Part shown: positions 27,772-38,558 of the stretch, piece by piece
Layout: the number at the start of each line of letters is the position of its first letter
Numbering within the stretch: the first letter of the stretch is position 1
NCBI RefSeq assembly: GCF_000153025.1
Contig: NZ_CH672433.1
Location: 42,979-106,978, forward strand
Origin: Marinomonas sp. MED121
GTDB lineage: Bacteria > Pseudomonadota > Gammaproteobacteria > Pseudomonadales > Marinomonadaceae
Reading direction: 5' to 3'
DNA length: 64,000 nt
The notes under the pieces: model-generated
Databases searched by the model: none
Told to the model about the DNA's origin: nothing
Seen by the model: only the letters and a program-made list of their open reading frames with translations
Position numbers and translations under genes: made by a program

Positions 27772-28905
27772 ATGATTACCGAAACGAATACTCCTGAAAA
27801 CACAATTCATTCCATCAAAAACACCAAGGTCATTGTTGGTATGTCTGGCGGCGTTGATTCTTCTGTCTCTGCCCTGCTTTTGATTCAGCAAGGTTATCAG
27901 GTTGAAGGCTTATTCATGAAGAACTGGGATGAAGACGATGGCACTGAGTACTGCACAGCAAAAGACGATCTTGCTGATGCACAAAGTGTGTGTGACAAAT
28001 TAGGAATCAAATTACATACGGCTAACTTTGCCGCAGAATATTGGGACAATGTCTTCGAACACTTTTTGGAAGAGTACAAAGCAGGTCGAACACCGAACCC
28101 AGACATCCTATGTAATAAAGAGATTAAATTTAAAGCCTTTTTAGAGTACGCCAATGCTTTAGGTGCTGACTATATCGCAACCGGTCACTATGTCAGACGC
28201 ACTCATGATGATAACCAAGCCAAGCTATTGAAGGGCCTTGATAACAATAAAGATCAAAGCTACTTCCTTTATGCTGTCGGTAAAGATGAAATTGCCAAAA
28301 GCTTGTTCCCTGTTGGTGAGCTAGAAAAACCAGAGGTTCGTCGTCTAGCACAAGAGCACGACCTTATCACGCACAACAAAAAAGACAGTACCGGGATTTG
28401 TTTTATTGGCGAACGTCGCTTTAAGGATTTCTTAGAGCAATATTTACCTGCACAACCTGGCGATATTAAAACCTTAGAAGGTGATACCATAGGTCGCCAC
28501 TCTGGCCTTATGTACCACACTATAGGCCAACGCCAAGGCTTAGGCATAGGGGGTCTAGCAAACTACTCGGACGAACCTTGGTATGTGGTTGAAAAAGATT
28601 TAGATAACAATGTTTTATTAGTGACCCAAAGCAGTGACGATAAGCCTTTATATAAAACCCACTTAAATGCGAGCAACATGGATTGGGTAGCAAGAGTTGC
28701 GCCTGAACTGCCACTAACATGCAAAGCAAAATGCCGTTACCGCCAAGCCGATCAAGACTGCACCATTTCAGCAAATCCTGATGGTTCAATCGAAGTAAGT
28801 TTTGTTGAAGCACAAAGAGCCATTACACCAGGTCAGTCCGTGGTATTTTACCTTGATGAAGAATGCCTCGGTGGCGGCATAATTAATCGCGCATTTAATA
28901 AGTAA
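27772..28905 (+). CDS. mnmA: tRNA-specific 2-thiouridylase MnmA
   Basis: MnmA adds sulfur to U34 of tRNA-Lys, Glu and Gln using ATP and sulfur delivered by TusE. The 377 residues start with about 18 extra residues and then [18 protein letters not shown] (PP-loop). The catalytic cysteines are in [12 protein letters not shown] and [12 protein letters not shown], and the family motif [11 protein letters not shown] is present. It lies 56 bases after nudJ and is followed by hflD. Confidence 0.97.
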   Translation: MITETNTPENTIHSIKNTKVIVGMSGGVDSSVSALLLIQQGYQVEGLFMKNWDEDDGTEYCTAKDDLADAQSVCDKLGIKLHTANFAAEYWDNVFEHFLEEYKAGRTPNPDILCNKEIKFKAFLEYANALGADYIATGHYVRRTHDDNQAKLLKGLDNNKDQSYFLYAVGKDEIAKSLFPVGELEKPEVRRLAQEHDLITHNKKDSTGICFIGERRFKDFLEQYLPAQPGDIKTLEGDTIGRHSGLMYHTIGQRQGLGIGGLANYSDEPWYVVEKDLDNNVLLVTQSSDDKPLYKTHLNASNMDWVARVAPELPLTCKAKCRYRQADQDCTISANPDGSIEVSFVEAQRAITPGQSVVFYLDEECLGGGIINRAFNK

Positions 28906-28924
28906 AAATCAGGTTATTGAAAGA

Positions 28925-29554
28925 ATGAGCACACAAGTAAACGATCAAGCTATTGCGTTAAGCGCACTATTTCAAGCGGCAGAACTTGTCTCACAATTAG
29001 CTAAAAATGGTACCGCACCAGAAGCCTCGTTAAGACCTTTATTAGAGAGTTTGCTTAAAACTAATGTTGATAGCACTGATGAGATTTACGGTGGCAACTG
29101 GCAGCTTTTTGATAATTTGCAACTAGGTAATCAAATTTGCCAGAAAACCATTGGCAAAGATAAAACCAGCGTCAACCCAGATACCATTCGTTATGCTTTA
29201 AGCATATTGCATTTAGAGTCTAAACTCGCGAAGCAACCTCAAATGCTATCCAATTTAGGCCAAAGAATTGGCCAGCTCGTTCGTCAAAAAGAGCATTATG
29301 ACGATATGATGCACCCAAATATGATTGCAGCTGTTTCAGGTATTTACCAAGATAACTTAAGCAAGCTCAACTTCCGTATCCAAGTGCATGGTGATAGTCG
29401 CTATTTGCAACAAAGCCAAGTTTCAGATCAAGTCAGGGCAAGCCTATTTGCCGGAGTGAGAGCAGCGATGCTATGGCGCCAATTGGGTGGAAGACGCTGG
29501 CATCTAGTGTTTAAACGTAAACCTATTTTGACGGCCTTAGATAACTTTAAATAA
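28925..29554 (+). CDS. hflD: High-frequency lysogenization protein HflD
   Basis: The 209-residue mostly helical protein matches HflD (ALSALFQAAELVSQLAKNG, SILHLESKLAKQPQML, RIQVHGDSRYLQ, VRASLFAGVRAAMLWRQLGGRRW). In E. coli HflD is peripheral on the inner membrane and affects lambda CII stability; its host function is unclear. It lies 19 bases after mnmA and ahead of purB, the conserved order. Confidence 0.95.
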   Translation: MSTQVNDQAIALSALFQAAELVSQLAKNGTAPEASLRPLLESLLKTNVDSTDEIYGGNWQLFDNLQLGNQICQKTIGKDKTSVNPDTIRYALSILHLESKLAKQPQMLSNLGQRIGQLVRQKEHYDDMMHPNMIAAVSGIYQDNLSKLNFRIQVHGDSRYLQQSQVSDQVRASLFAGVRAAMLWRQLGGRRWHLVFKRKPILTALDNFK

Positions 29555-29597
29555 TGGGTTTATTCATCAATTAAATTGCTACAAAACTAACAATATC

Positions 29598-29634
29598 AGT
29601 AAGGCTGAAACCTATATTTCAGCCTTACTCTTTT
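29598..29634 (+). terminator. Intrinsic terminator between hflD and purB
   Basis: The 13-bp stem AGTAAGGCTGAAA/TTTCAGCCTTACT with a 6-base loop is followed by CTTTT. It suggests that purB has its own promoter in the next 140 bases. Confidence 0.8.
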
Positions 29635-29731
29635 CTCACGTCACATCCTGAAAAAACACTAAAAAACAGCCTAGATTAGGCCATATTAAAAACCTAGCGA
29701 TAGCATACCTCTGGGCTTTTGCCTATAATAG

Positions 29732-31153
<1,422 letters not shown>

Positions 31154-31189
31154 TTATTAAGGTTAACTCCTTATATAATTAACACTTTG

Positions 31190-31221
31190 AAAAGCCGAGT
31201 AAGTGACTTACTCGGCTTTTT
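31190..31221 (+). terminator. Intrinsic terminator of purB
   Basis: A 14-bp stem (AAAAGCCGAGTAAG/CTTACTCGGCTTTT, loop TGA) is followed by TTCTC. Confidence 0.88.
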
Positions 31222-31255
31222 CTCATTCATAACCTTAGCGAAATAACATATTTTT

Positions 31256-32446
31256 ATGACAACACTTGATACTCCCCTTTCCATTCTAGGTGGCATGAGC
31301 GCAAATACTTTTTTACGCGATTATTGGCAAAAGAAACCGCTACTGATTCGCGCGGGGTTAGTCGATTATGAACCTCCGCTGGAAGCAGATGAGCTTGCAG
31401 GCATGGCGATGGAAAGTGAGGTTGAATCTCGTATTGTGATAGAACAAGGCAAGACACCTTGGCAGACAATAAAAGGGCCCTTTACAGAAGAAACATTTGC
31501 ACAACTGCCAGAACAGGAATGGACCCTTCTCATTCAAGCTGTTGACCACTGGGTGCCTGAAGTACAAGAACTAAAAGAACGCTTTCGCTTCTTACCAAGT
31601 TGGCGTTTAGATGATGTTATGGTGAGTTATGCAACCAAAGGCGGTAGTGTTGGACCTCACTATGATCAATATGATGTCTTTCTTGTACAAGTGAGTGGTA
31701 AAAGACGCTGGCAGGTTCTTGCTCCTGACGCTTATCAAGATCAAGCAATTCAAGACATAGACCTACACATTCTCTCTGAATTCAATTCTGATCCAGAGCA
31801 AGACTGGGAACTCGAAGCCGGTGACATCCTCTATCTTCCTCCTAATTTTGCTCATAATGGTCGTGCCCTCGATGATGACTGTATGACCTACTCAATTGGT
31901 TTTAGAGCACCTAGCATGCAAGAAGTGCTAACAGGCATTCGTGATCAAATCTGTGAGATAGATAATGAGAAGCACAGATTTAGCTCACCTTCTGATCATG
32001 AAGAACCTCATCATGCAGAAATACATCACTCTGACATTAGCTATTTACAGCAAGAACTAAAAGCCATGCTTGATCAACCAGAGATGCTTGCAGATTGGCT
32101 GGGAACTTACATGAGCGAGGTAAAGTATCCTGAGTTTCATGGAGACCTTAATCAAGAAGACACGCAAACCAGTCTTAAAGATGCCCTTAAAGGTGTGCCT
32201 TTCTTTAGACCTGGTGATGCCCGTATTTGCTATCATGCAAATGCAGAAAATAAACTGATACAGCTTTATTGTAACGGCGCTAAAATAGAAATTGCTAAAG
32301 AATTAGAGCCGCTAGTTCATGCAATTTGTGATCAAGTTGAATTTGATTTCAGCACCCTTGAAACGGATAAACACAAAGACATTTTACCTATGTTAAGCTT
32401 CTTAATCAGCAAACAAGGTGTGGTTCATCTGCCAGCAGAAGAGTAG
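31256..32446 (+). CDS. roxA: Ribosomal protein uL16 arginine hydroxylase RoxA (JmjC/cupin)
   Basis: The 396-residue protein is an Fe(II)/2-oxoglutarate oxygenase of the YcfD type, which hydroxylates an arginine of ribosomal protein uL16. The metal site is visible as GPHYDQYDVFLVQ (His-x-Asp) and the distal histidine in LPPNFAHNGRAL; KRRWQVL and SIGFRAPS are further family motifs. The C-terminal winged-helix dimer part follows. It starts 34 bases after the purB terminator and is followed 10 bases later by the GNAT gene. Confidence 0.94.
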   Translation: MTTLDTPLSILGGMSANTFLRDYWQKKPLLIRAGLVDYEPPLEADELAGMAMESEVESRIVIEQGKTPWQTIKGPFTEETFAQLPEQEWTLLIQAVDHWVPEVQELKERFRFLPSWRLDDVMVSYATKGGSVGPHYDQYDVFLVQVSGKRRWQVLAPDAYQDQAIQDIDLHILSEFNSDPEQDWELEAGDILYLPPNFAHNGRALDDDCMTYSIGFRAPSMQEVLTGIRDQICEIDNEKHRFSSPSDHEEPHHAEIHHSDISYLQQELKAMLDQPEMLADWLGTYMSEVKYPEFHGDLNQEDTQTSLKDALKGVPFFRPGDARICYHANAENKLIQLYCNGAKIEIAKELEPLVHAICDQVEFDFSTLETDKHKDILPMLSFLISKQGVVHLPAEE

Positions 32447-32456
32447 GGATTTTGGT

Positions 32457-32873
32457 ATGAAAGTTTTAACAACAGACTGGGACAGTAGCAAGGCTCAACT
32501 TAGTTTCGTCAGAAAGCAAGTCTTTATCATAGAACAAGGCATTGATGAGAGAGATGAGTGGGATAACTTAGATGAAGACGCTGTGCATTTTGTTTCGTTT
32601 GGCACCACAGCTGTTCCAACGGGTGTATGCAGATTAACGCCAGAAGGACAGGTAGGCCGTCTTAGTGTGCTACCGGCTTATCGCAGTCAAGGCTACGCCA
32701 CCATGCTATTAAGAAAAGCGATTCAGGTTGCAAGAGAAATGGATTTAAAACGTATCTTTTTACATGCTCAAACTGAATCTCAAGTTTTTTACGAAAGACA
32801 CGGCTTTAAAACAGATGGTAAGATTTTTTTAGAGTCTGGTATTTTGCATGTACTGATGGAAAGAGATATTTAG
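32457..32873 (+). CDS. GNAT family N-acetyltransferase
   Basis: The 138-residue protein has the GNAT fold: VRKQVFIIEQGIDERDEWD (ElaA-like start), GVCRLTPEGQVGRLSVLPAYRSQGYATMLL (acetyl-CoA loop R-x-x-G-Y-A) and FYERHGFKTDGKIFLESGILHVLM. The substrate is unknown. I start it at the ATG at 32457; an upstream in-frame ATG at 32418 lies inside roxA. It is probably co-transcribed with roxA. Confidence 0.87.
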   Translation: MKVLTTDWDSSKAQLSFVRKQVFIIEQGIDERDEWDNLDEDAVHFVSFGTTAVPTGVCRLTPEGQVGRLSVLPAYRSQGYATMLLRKAIQVAREMDLKRIFLHAQTESQVFYERHGFKTDGKIFLESGILHVLMERDI

Positions 32874-32902
32874 TGCAAACCGCTTATCTTTAAAATGAGC
32901 AG

Positions 32903-32942
32903 ACATAAAAAAAGCGAGCTTAAAGCTCGCTTTTTTTATGTT
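32903..32942. terminator. Long bidirectional terminator between the GNAT gene and fklB
   Basis: An 18-bp perfect stem with core GCGAGCT/AGCTCGC and loop TAA has A7/T7 flanks and outer ACAT/ATGT. It serves both convergent genes and is built like the infA-clpA terminator. Confidence 0.9.
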
Positions 32943-32950
32943 CAAATTAA

Positions 32951-33571
32951 TTACACAACAGCAATCAATTCAACATCAAATACCAACACAGAGTGAGGCT
33001 TGATCATAGCACCAGCGCCTTGAGCACCGTAAGCTAGTTCAGCTGGAATAGTAAGACGGTACTTAGCGCCTTCTTTCATCAACTGAAGTGCTTCAGTCCA
33101 ACCAGCAATTACGCCAGTTACTGGGAATTCAATTGGCTCGCCACGTGCGATAGAGCTATCAAAAACCTGACCGTCAACTAAACGACCTTCATAGTGAACG
33201 CGTACTGTAGACTCAGTAGTAGGAGTCGCGCCAGTACCTTCTTCAATCACGTGGAACTGAAGACCACTTTCAGTAATTTGAACACCTTCTTTTGCTTTGT
33301 TTTCTTCTAAGAAAGCAGCGCCTGCAGCAATCGTCTCTTCAGAAGCAGCCAATGTTTTAGCTTCCATTTCTTCTTGTAGGCTAGCAAAAGCAGCTTCTAG
33401 GTCTTCACCAGAAACACGCATTTCAGCGCCTTTTAAAGAATCTTCAATCGCAGCAAAAAGGTGAGGTAGAGAAATATCACCTAGGTCACTTCCACCTAGT
33501 TGATCACCAATTTGACGGCCGATACCATAGCCAATTTTAGCTTCTTTAGAGTCGAACGATAGTTCAGACAT
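32951..33571 (-). CDS. fklB: FKBP-type peptidyl-prolyl cis-trans isomerase
   Basis: The 206-residue protein has the FkpA/FklB layout: an N-terminal helical dimerisation domain (KIGYGIGRQIGDQL, EDLEAAFASLQEEME) and a C-terminal FKBP domain (VRVHYEGRLVDGQVFDSS, PIEFPVTGVIAGWTEAL, RLTIPAELAYG). There is no signal peptide, so it is cytoplasmic like E. coli FklB, which has the same length. It is divergent from the Fur-box microprotein gene. Confidence 0.93.
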   Translation of the reverse strand: MSELSFDSKEAKIGYGIGRQIGDQLGGSDLGDISLPHLFAAIEDSLKGAEMRVSGEDLEAAFASLQEEMEAKTLAASEETIAAGAAFLEENKAKEGVQITESGLQFHVIEEGTGATPTTESTVRVHYEGRLVDGQVFDSSIARGEPIEFPVTGVIAGWTEALQLMKEGAKYRLTIPAELAYGAQGAGAMIKPHSVLVFDVELIAVV

Positions 33572-33668
33572 AATTTTTTACTCTCTTCAATAAATAAACA
33601 AAGCGGCATCATATCACAGTCATTAATTAGAACCGAAGCGCAAAAATCATCTACTGATTAAAAAAATA

Positions 33669-33696
33669 TTGAATGATATTGATTATCATTTATAAT
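33669..33696 (+). promoter_or_regulatory. Sigma-70-like promoter with an embedded Fur box
   Basis: TTGAAT at 33669-33674 and a perfect TATAAT at 33691-33696 are spaced by 16 bases. The 19-mer GATATTGATTATCATTTAT at 33675-33693 fits the Fur consensus GATAATGATAATCATTATC at 14 of 19 positions and fills the spacer. Iron-loaded Fur bound here would block RNA polymerase. The next gene starts 27 bases downstream of the -10 box. Confidence 0.75.
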
Positions 33697-33722
33697 TAAT
33701 TTATTCACCATGGACGCTTATC

Positions 33723-33908
33723 ATGAAACTTTCAGACTTTGATCAAAACCAAAATAATAACACTCACTTAAAAGAGCCTAATCTTGCTTGGGATCTTATT
33801 TTTGTTTGTCTAATTCTATTCATTGCAAGTAGTAGCTTTATTTATGACAGTTACCTTGAATCAAACCTTTACCAGTCCCTAAAGGCGTCACAAATAAATT
33901 TAGAATAA
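33723..33908 (+). CDS. Small single-span membrane protein under a Fur-box promoter
   Basis: This 61-residue protein has a polar N-terminus (about 20 residues), one hydrophobic segment (LIFVCLILFIASSSFIY, about residues 26-42) and a short polar tail. I do not recognise a family. The evidence that it is a real gene is the promoter with a Fur box directly upstream, an ATG, and its fit between divergent fklB and uspA. The ribosome binding site is weak. A role in iron limitation is inferred from the operator only. Confidence 0.6.
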   Translation: MKLSDFDQNQNNNTHLKEPNLAWDLIFVCLILFIASSSFIYDSYLESNLYQSLKASQINLE

Positions 33909-33987
33909 CGCTAGCTTATGATGTAAGTCAGCGTTTTTAACCTCACGAGGAATAGACTATAGCTAATTCATCAAACGGAGCTTAGCC

Positions 33988-34467
33988 ATGTTACCTCAAG
34001 TGAAAACCATTCTTTTTGCCTGTGACCTAGAAGATAAAACACAAGAATCTTTAAGCCTTGTTATGTCACTGGCAGCCAGCCAAAACGCGAATGTTATCTT
34101 TATGCATGCTATTGAGCCAATTAACCATCAAGCTCAAAGCATGATCAACAACTACCTACCAATAGAAGAACTACAAGCACTAAGACAAGAAGCGGTTAAT
34201 AGTGTTAGAGATACAATGGAGACACAAATAGCGCTCTTTTACGACAATCATAAAAATGACAATGAGCTACCAGAAAAGCCTGAATATTTAGTCGTTCAAG
34301 AAGATGCCAGCAGTGCCATCAAACATACAATTGAAACTCGTGATATTGATATGATCGTCATGAATAGCCGAACCCATAGTAAGCTTGGACAAATGATTAT
34401 TGGCTCTACCGCGAATAAAGTCATTCATCAAAGTGAAGTCCCTGTTTTAGTCATTCCACTAAGATAG
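33988..34467 (+). CDS. Universal stress protein (UspA family)
   Basis: The 159-residue protein has the Usp fold: an N-terminal KTILFACDLEDKTQESLSLVMSLA strand-helix unit, VIFMHAIEP, and a C-terminal IDMIVMNSRTHSKLGQMIIG followed by STANKVIHQSEVPVLVIP. The nucleotide-binding glycine motif is partly changed (THSKLG in place of the usual HGRSG), so ATP binding is uncertain. It has a strong ribosome binding site (ACGGAG). It follows the Fur-controlled gene by 79 bases and may be read from the same promoter. Confidence 0.9.
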   Translation: MLPQVKTILFACDLEDKTQESLSLVMSLAASQNANVIFMHAIEPINHQAQSMINNYLPIEELQALRQEAVNSVRDTMETQIALFYDNHKNDNELPEKPEYLVVQEDASSAIKHTIETRDIDMIVMNSRTHSKLGQMIIGSTANKVIHQSEVPVLVIPLR

Positions 34468-34768
34468 CCTTCTCACCATACAGATAGAGGTTGCTCTTTA
34501 CTGATCAACCTCATTTCACGCTTAAACTCTCCCCCTCCTCAACGTCATTGTGCATTCAAATATTATTTATATATTACTCACTATAAACAAACCTTATAGC
34601 TAAAAGCACATCGATAAAGATGTCACGAAAAATACCCAACACTGTTATATAAAATACATATTCACAAATTAACCTAGTTACATGCTTTAGCAATTCAACC
34701 AAGCCAATTTTAAATGGCAAAATTAGGTTGGAAATCTAATTGATTGGTTAATTTTTGAGTAAGTGACT
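34468..34768. other. 301-base intergenic region upstream of the phosphoesterase gene
   Basis: A possible hairpin GAGGTTG/CAACCTC at about 34487-34511 follows uspA. A second, imperfect one (CAACC...GGTTG enclosing AATTTT/AAAATT) lies near 34697-34731, about 40 bases before the phosphoesterase start. Neither has a clear T run. I assign no function. Confidence 0.4.
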
Positions 34769-35599
34769 ATGTCGAAGAAAGTAATTTTAATTGTACTAGA
34801 CGGCCTTGAATACAGTGCAGGCGAACAATGTATGGGCTTTTTACAGGCATTGCGCGAGCAAAATAAAGCCACCCTTTATAAGCTTCAATGTGAATTACCC
34901 TCTATGTCACGCCCTTTATACGAAGCTATTTTAACAGGCGTTGCCCCTGTTAATAGTGGCATAGTACATAACGCTGTAACGCGATTATCCAACCAAGAAA
35001 GCATTTTTAGTTTAGCCCGTAGTGCCAACCTAACCACTGCCGCAGCGGCTTATCATTGGTTCAGCGAGCTTTATAACCGCACCCCTTTTCAAGCAAAACG
35101 TGATCGCTACACCATGGATAGTGAGCTAGCAATTCAATATGGCAGCTTTTATCACCAAGACCACTATCCTGATGATCATTTGTTTGCTGATGCTGAAGCA
35201 CTTCGCCGTCATCATGATCCAGATTTTTTACTCATACATCCAATGAATATTGACGATGCTGGTCATAAAGCAGGCTGGGATAGCAGTAAATATCGAAATA
35301 CCACTCGCCATGCTGATATGGCACTTTCTGAATACCTACCTGACTGGTTGGCTGAAGGTTATCAAGTACTGGTGACTGCAGATCACGGCATGAACAATGA
35401 TTTTAGCCATGGTGGCACCTTAACCGAAGAACGTATGGTGCCGCTTTATGTGCTAGGAGATGGCTTTTCCCATGACCCTGACGCCCAACCACAACAGTTA
35501 GACATCTGTGGGGCGGTTTGTCAGTTACTGGGGATTAAAGGTCATAACAAACCTTATCCTAAAGACTTTCTAGAGACACACTTTACGGGAGCACTTTAA
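34769..35599 (+). CDS. Alkaline phosphatase superfamily phosphohydrolase/phosphodiesterase
   Basis: The 276-residue protein belongs to the two-metal alkaline phosphatase/nucleotide pyrophosphatase fold. Visible metal ligands include D in ILIVLDGLE, a nucleophile candidate in ELPSMSRPLYEAILTG, D and H in NIDDAGHKAG, D and H in VTADHGMN and H in DFSHGG. It is short for the superfamily and has no signal peptide, so it should work in the cytoplasm. A GTG two codons upstream (34763) is an alternative start. It is followed 2 bases later by a HAD phosphatase and then by an ABC importer, so its substrate is probably an imported organophosphate or phosphonate; this last step is inference. Confidence 0.82.
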   Translation: MSKKVILIVLDGLEYSAGEQCMGFLQALREQNKATLYKLQCELPSMSRPLYEAILTGVAPVNSGIVHNAVTRLSNQESIFSLARSANLTTAAAAYHWFSELYNRTPFQAKRDRYTMDSELAIQYGSFYHQDHYPDDHLFADAEALRRHHDPDFLLIHPMNIDDAGHKAGWDSSKYRNTTRHADMALSEYLPDWLAEGYQVLVTADHGMNNDFSHGGTLTEERMVPLYVLGDGFSHDPDAQPQQLDICGAVCQLLGIKGHNKPYPKDFLETHFTGAL

Positions 35600-35601
35600 C
35601 T

Positions 35602-36294
35602 ATGGCACTCGCAATTTTTGATCTAGATGAAACCTTAATCGCTGGTGATAGTGCTTCTTTGTTTTGCCGCTTTATGGTTGATCAAGGTCTTGCTGATGAG
35701 TCATTTCTCATAGCAGATCACGCTTTTTCAGAGCAATACAGCGCAGGCACCTTAGATATGAGGGCCTATGTCCGTTTTCAGTTACAACCCCTCATCCAAT
35801 TAAATAAAGAAGACATTAACCGCTTAATGCCCGCTTTTATCGAGCAATATTTAAAACCCAGAATTTACCAAGAAGCCTTGGATCTTTTAACAAAACACAA
35901 AAATCAAGGCGAGCGCTTGCTTCTTATTTCTGCCACTGCCGCCTTTATTGTGAAAGCCATTGCTAAAGAGCTAGGCGTTTCAGATGTATTAGCAATCGAG
36001 CTGGAAGAAGGTATCAATCCAGCAGATACACAAACCTGCTACAACGGTGAAATTGCCGGGGTAGCCAGTTTCAAGGAAGGCAAAATTATTCGGCTAAAGG
36101 CATGGCTGAAGGAGCAAGGAGAGTCTATGGATGGAGCCTACTTTTATAGCGACTCAATGAATGATCTACCACTTCTTGAGTTAGTAGATCATCCTGTCGC
36201 AACAAATCCCGATAGATCACTCAGTAAGCTGGCCGTATCTCGCGGTTGGCAACTGATTCGTTGGCCATTACCTGCCTTTGCAGCATCGGCCTAA
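35602..36294 (+). CDS. HAD-IB family phosphatase (SerB-like)
   Basis: The 230-residue protein has the HAD motifs: motif I AIFDLDETLIAGDSA with both aspartates, motif II LLISATAAF, and motif III/IV GEIAGVASFKEGKI and YFYSDSMNDLPLLE. The cap inserted after motif I fits the IB subclass that includes phosphoserine phosphatase. It starts 2 bases after the phosphoesterase and is probably coupled to it. The substrate is unknown. Confidence 0.88.
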   Translation: MALAIFDLDETLIAGDSASLFCRFMVDQGLADESFLIADHAFSEQYSAGTLDMRAYVRFQLQPLIQLNKEDINRLMPAFIEQYLKPRIYQEALDLLTKHKNQGERLLLISATAAFIVKAIAKELGVSDVLAIELEEGINPADTQTCYNGEIAGVASFKEGKIIRLKAWLKEQGESMDGAYFYSDSMNDLPLLELVDHPVATNPDRSLSKLAVSRGWQLIRWPLPAFAASA

Positions 36295-36328
36295 TTTGAA
36301 TTCATACTAATTTTTTAGCAGGAACTGA

Positions 36329-38389
36329 ATGATGAATAAGTTGTTAATCGCTGGCGCAACGGCGCTAATCTCAAGCAATGTATTGGCGAACTGTCCAGCA
36401 ATTACTGGCCAAGATGCAGGCGGTAAATACCCTCACATTTTTGAGCGTGCAGAATACGAAGCAAAGCAATCCTGTACACTCACGTTTGCAGAGAACCCAG
36501 CCATACAATCCTTGAATGATCGCATTGCGGGTAACCCAGACCTAATGCCATTGGCCAAACGCCTCCCAAGTGAACCGCTCATCCTAGCCCCTTACAACAA
36601 GATTGGCATGTATGGCGGCACCCTTAATGGCATCTCTAAAGCCACTGAATCAGGCACATCTGATTTATTATCAGTACGTCACGTTAACCTAGTACGTTTT
36701 AGTGACGACCTTGCCACTATCGTTCCTAATGTTGCGAAATCTTGGCAATGGAATGATACATTTACCGTCTTGAAGGTAAATCTACGTAAGGGCCATAAAT
36801 GGTCTGACGGACAAGACTTTAACGCCCATGATATCGCTTTTTGGTACAACAATTTATTGATGGATACGAATGTCATCAAAAAGCCAAAAGATCGATTCTT
36901 ATCAGCCGGTAAGCCAGTAAAAGTAGAAGTCTTAAACGATACCACTGTGCAATTCACTATGAATGAATCTACGCCAGGCTTTTTGGATAACTTTGCTCAA
37001 GACTATGCGCAGCCCTTCCAGCCTAAGCATTTATTAGCACAATTCCACCCTGAGCTAACGAAAGGTGCAGATAAAAAGGCGCAAGCCCTAGGCTTTGATA
37101 ATGGTTATGCTCTGATTAACTTTTATTACGGACAATCAGATTGGAAAGATGTCCCTACCCCTTTACTCAAAGATAAAGCGGCAACCGAGCGTTTAGTGAA
37201 AGCGGGCTTAACAGCAATCGCCCCTAGCCTTGAATCTTATTTGGTGGTTGAAGAGTCATTGGAAGGTCGTCGTTTGGTGGCTAACCCTTACTTCTTCCAA
37301 GTGGACACAGCAGGTAACCAGCTACCCTACATTAATGAAATCAGTGAAGTTTTCATTGGTGATGAAGACATTCAAACCGCTAAACTTATTGCAGGCGAAG
37401 TAGATTATAAAGCGCAAGCCGTAAACCTTCCCCAAGCCCCAGTACTATTAGAAAACAAAGAACAGGGCGCTTACGAATTAGCATTACGTCCAACCATTGC
37501 ACAAACAACCATTGCTTTTAACTTAACAGACAAAAATATTGAGAAGCGTGCTGTCTTTAATAATATCAATTTCCGTCGTGCCATGTCGGTTGCTATGAAC
37601 CGTGATCAAATTAATGAAATTGCTTATTTTGGTCTAGGTAAACCGACTCAGTACACAGGATTTGATGCGGATACCACACCTTTTATCAGCAATGAGCTGA
37701 AAAACAGTTGGATTCAATACGATCCAAAAATGGCAGCTAAATTACTGGATAAAGCAGGTGTTATTGATCAGAACAATGATGGTTTACGTGACCTGTCTTC
37801 AGGTAAAAATTTTGAGCTAAACATTCAGTATGCGACTCAGGGAACACCAACTGAGTTAGTTGAAATCATTGCCAACAACTGGACTCAAGTGGGCATTAAA
37901 ACCACCATTAAAGAAGTCACTTCAGATGAGTACCGCAACTCTCAGACCGCAAATGACCTAAGCGTATTGAGCTGGGTAATGGGTCGTCCATTAGCAACAC
38001 TTGCTAGTAACGTGGAAACCCTATTACCTCCTTACGGTAGCTTTTTTGATTTGCGTACTGGCATGTTATGGGCGCAACATCGTGATACCAAAGGTACTGA
38101 AGGGGTAAAACCACCAGCAACAGTCGCCAAAATGAAAAAGATGACAGACGAGTTTGTTACCTTACAAGCAGGTTCAGATGCATCAAATAAACTAGGCGCT
38201 AAGATTGCTCAGCAAGTCGTTGATGATTTATACATTTTAGGCACAGTAAAAGCCGTGTCTCCGGTATACCGTAGTCTTTCATTAGGCAACTTTGAAATAC
38301 CAAAAACCTCATCTTATGAGTTCTATCGCATGTACCCATACCTAGCCACTCAGTGGTATCTAGGTGCAAACGGCATGTCTCAGAACTAG
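36329..38389 (+). CDS. ABC transporter substrate-binding protein, peptide/nickel type
   Basis: The 686-residue precursor has a signal peptide (MMNKLLIAGATALISSNVLA) and the SBP_bac_5 fold: LNGISKATESGTSDLLSVRH, VPNVAKSWQWNDTFTVLKVN, LRKGHKWSDGQDFNAHDIAF and NFRRAMSVAMNRDQINEIAYFG. It is longer than the usual 530-560 residues of oligopeptide-binding proteins. It delivers a ligand to the permeases encoded downstream. A stable hairpin after the gene could raise its level relative to the permeases. The ligand is not evident from sequence. Confidence 0.9.
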   Translation: MMNKLLIAGATALISSNVLANCPAITGQDAGGKYPHIFERAEYEAKQSCTLTFAENPAIQSLNDRIAGNPDLMPLAKRLPSEPLILAPYNKIGMYGGTLNGISKATESGTSDLLSVRHVNLVRFSDDLATIVPNVAKSWQWNDTFTVLKVNLRKGHKWSDGQDFNAHDIAFWYNNLLMDTNVIKKPKDRFLSAGKPVKVEVLNDTTVQFTMNESTPGFLDNFAQDYAQPFQPKHLLAQFHPELTKGADKKAQALGFDNGYALINFYYGQSDWKDVPTPLLKDKAATERLVKAGLTAIAPSLESYLVVEESLEGRRLVANPYFFQVDTAGNQLPYINEISEVFIGDEDIQTAKLIAGEVDYKAQAVNLPQAPVLLENKEQGAYELALRPTIAQTTIAFNLTDKNIEKRAVFNNINFRRAMSVAMNRDQINEIAYFGLGKPTQYTGFDADTTPFISNELKNSWIQYDPKMAAKLLDKAGVIDQNNDGLRDLSSGKNFELNIQYATQGTPTELVEIIANNWTQVGIKTTIKEVTSDEYRNSQTANDLSVLSWVMGRPLATLASNVETLLPPYGSFFDLRTGMLWAQHRDTKGTEGVKPPATVAKMKKMTDEFVTLQAGSDASNKLGAKIAQQVVDDLYILGTVKAVSPVYRSLSLGNFEIPKTSSYEFYRMYPYLATQWYLGANGMSQN

Positions 38390-38411
38390 TTTTCTAAGCA
38401 TCCATTAGAAA

Positions 38412-38449
38412 CAAACAAAGAGAGACTTTGTCTCTCTTTGTTTGCTTTT
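38412..38449 (+). terminator. Partial terminator/attenuator between binding protein and permeases
   Basis: A 14-bp stem (CAAACAAAGAGAGA/TCTCTCTTTGTTTG, loop CTTTG) is followed by CTTTTC. It may let the binding protein be made in excess of the membrane parts. Confidence 0.7.
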
Positions 38450-38558
38450 CAATCGACTCGTTTCAATGACTTATTTTAACTGAATATAAAAGACCTGCTA
38501 TCAATGCCTTTTCTGTCTATAGAGAAAAGAAAACGCACTGATAACAGGTTTTGAGGAT

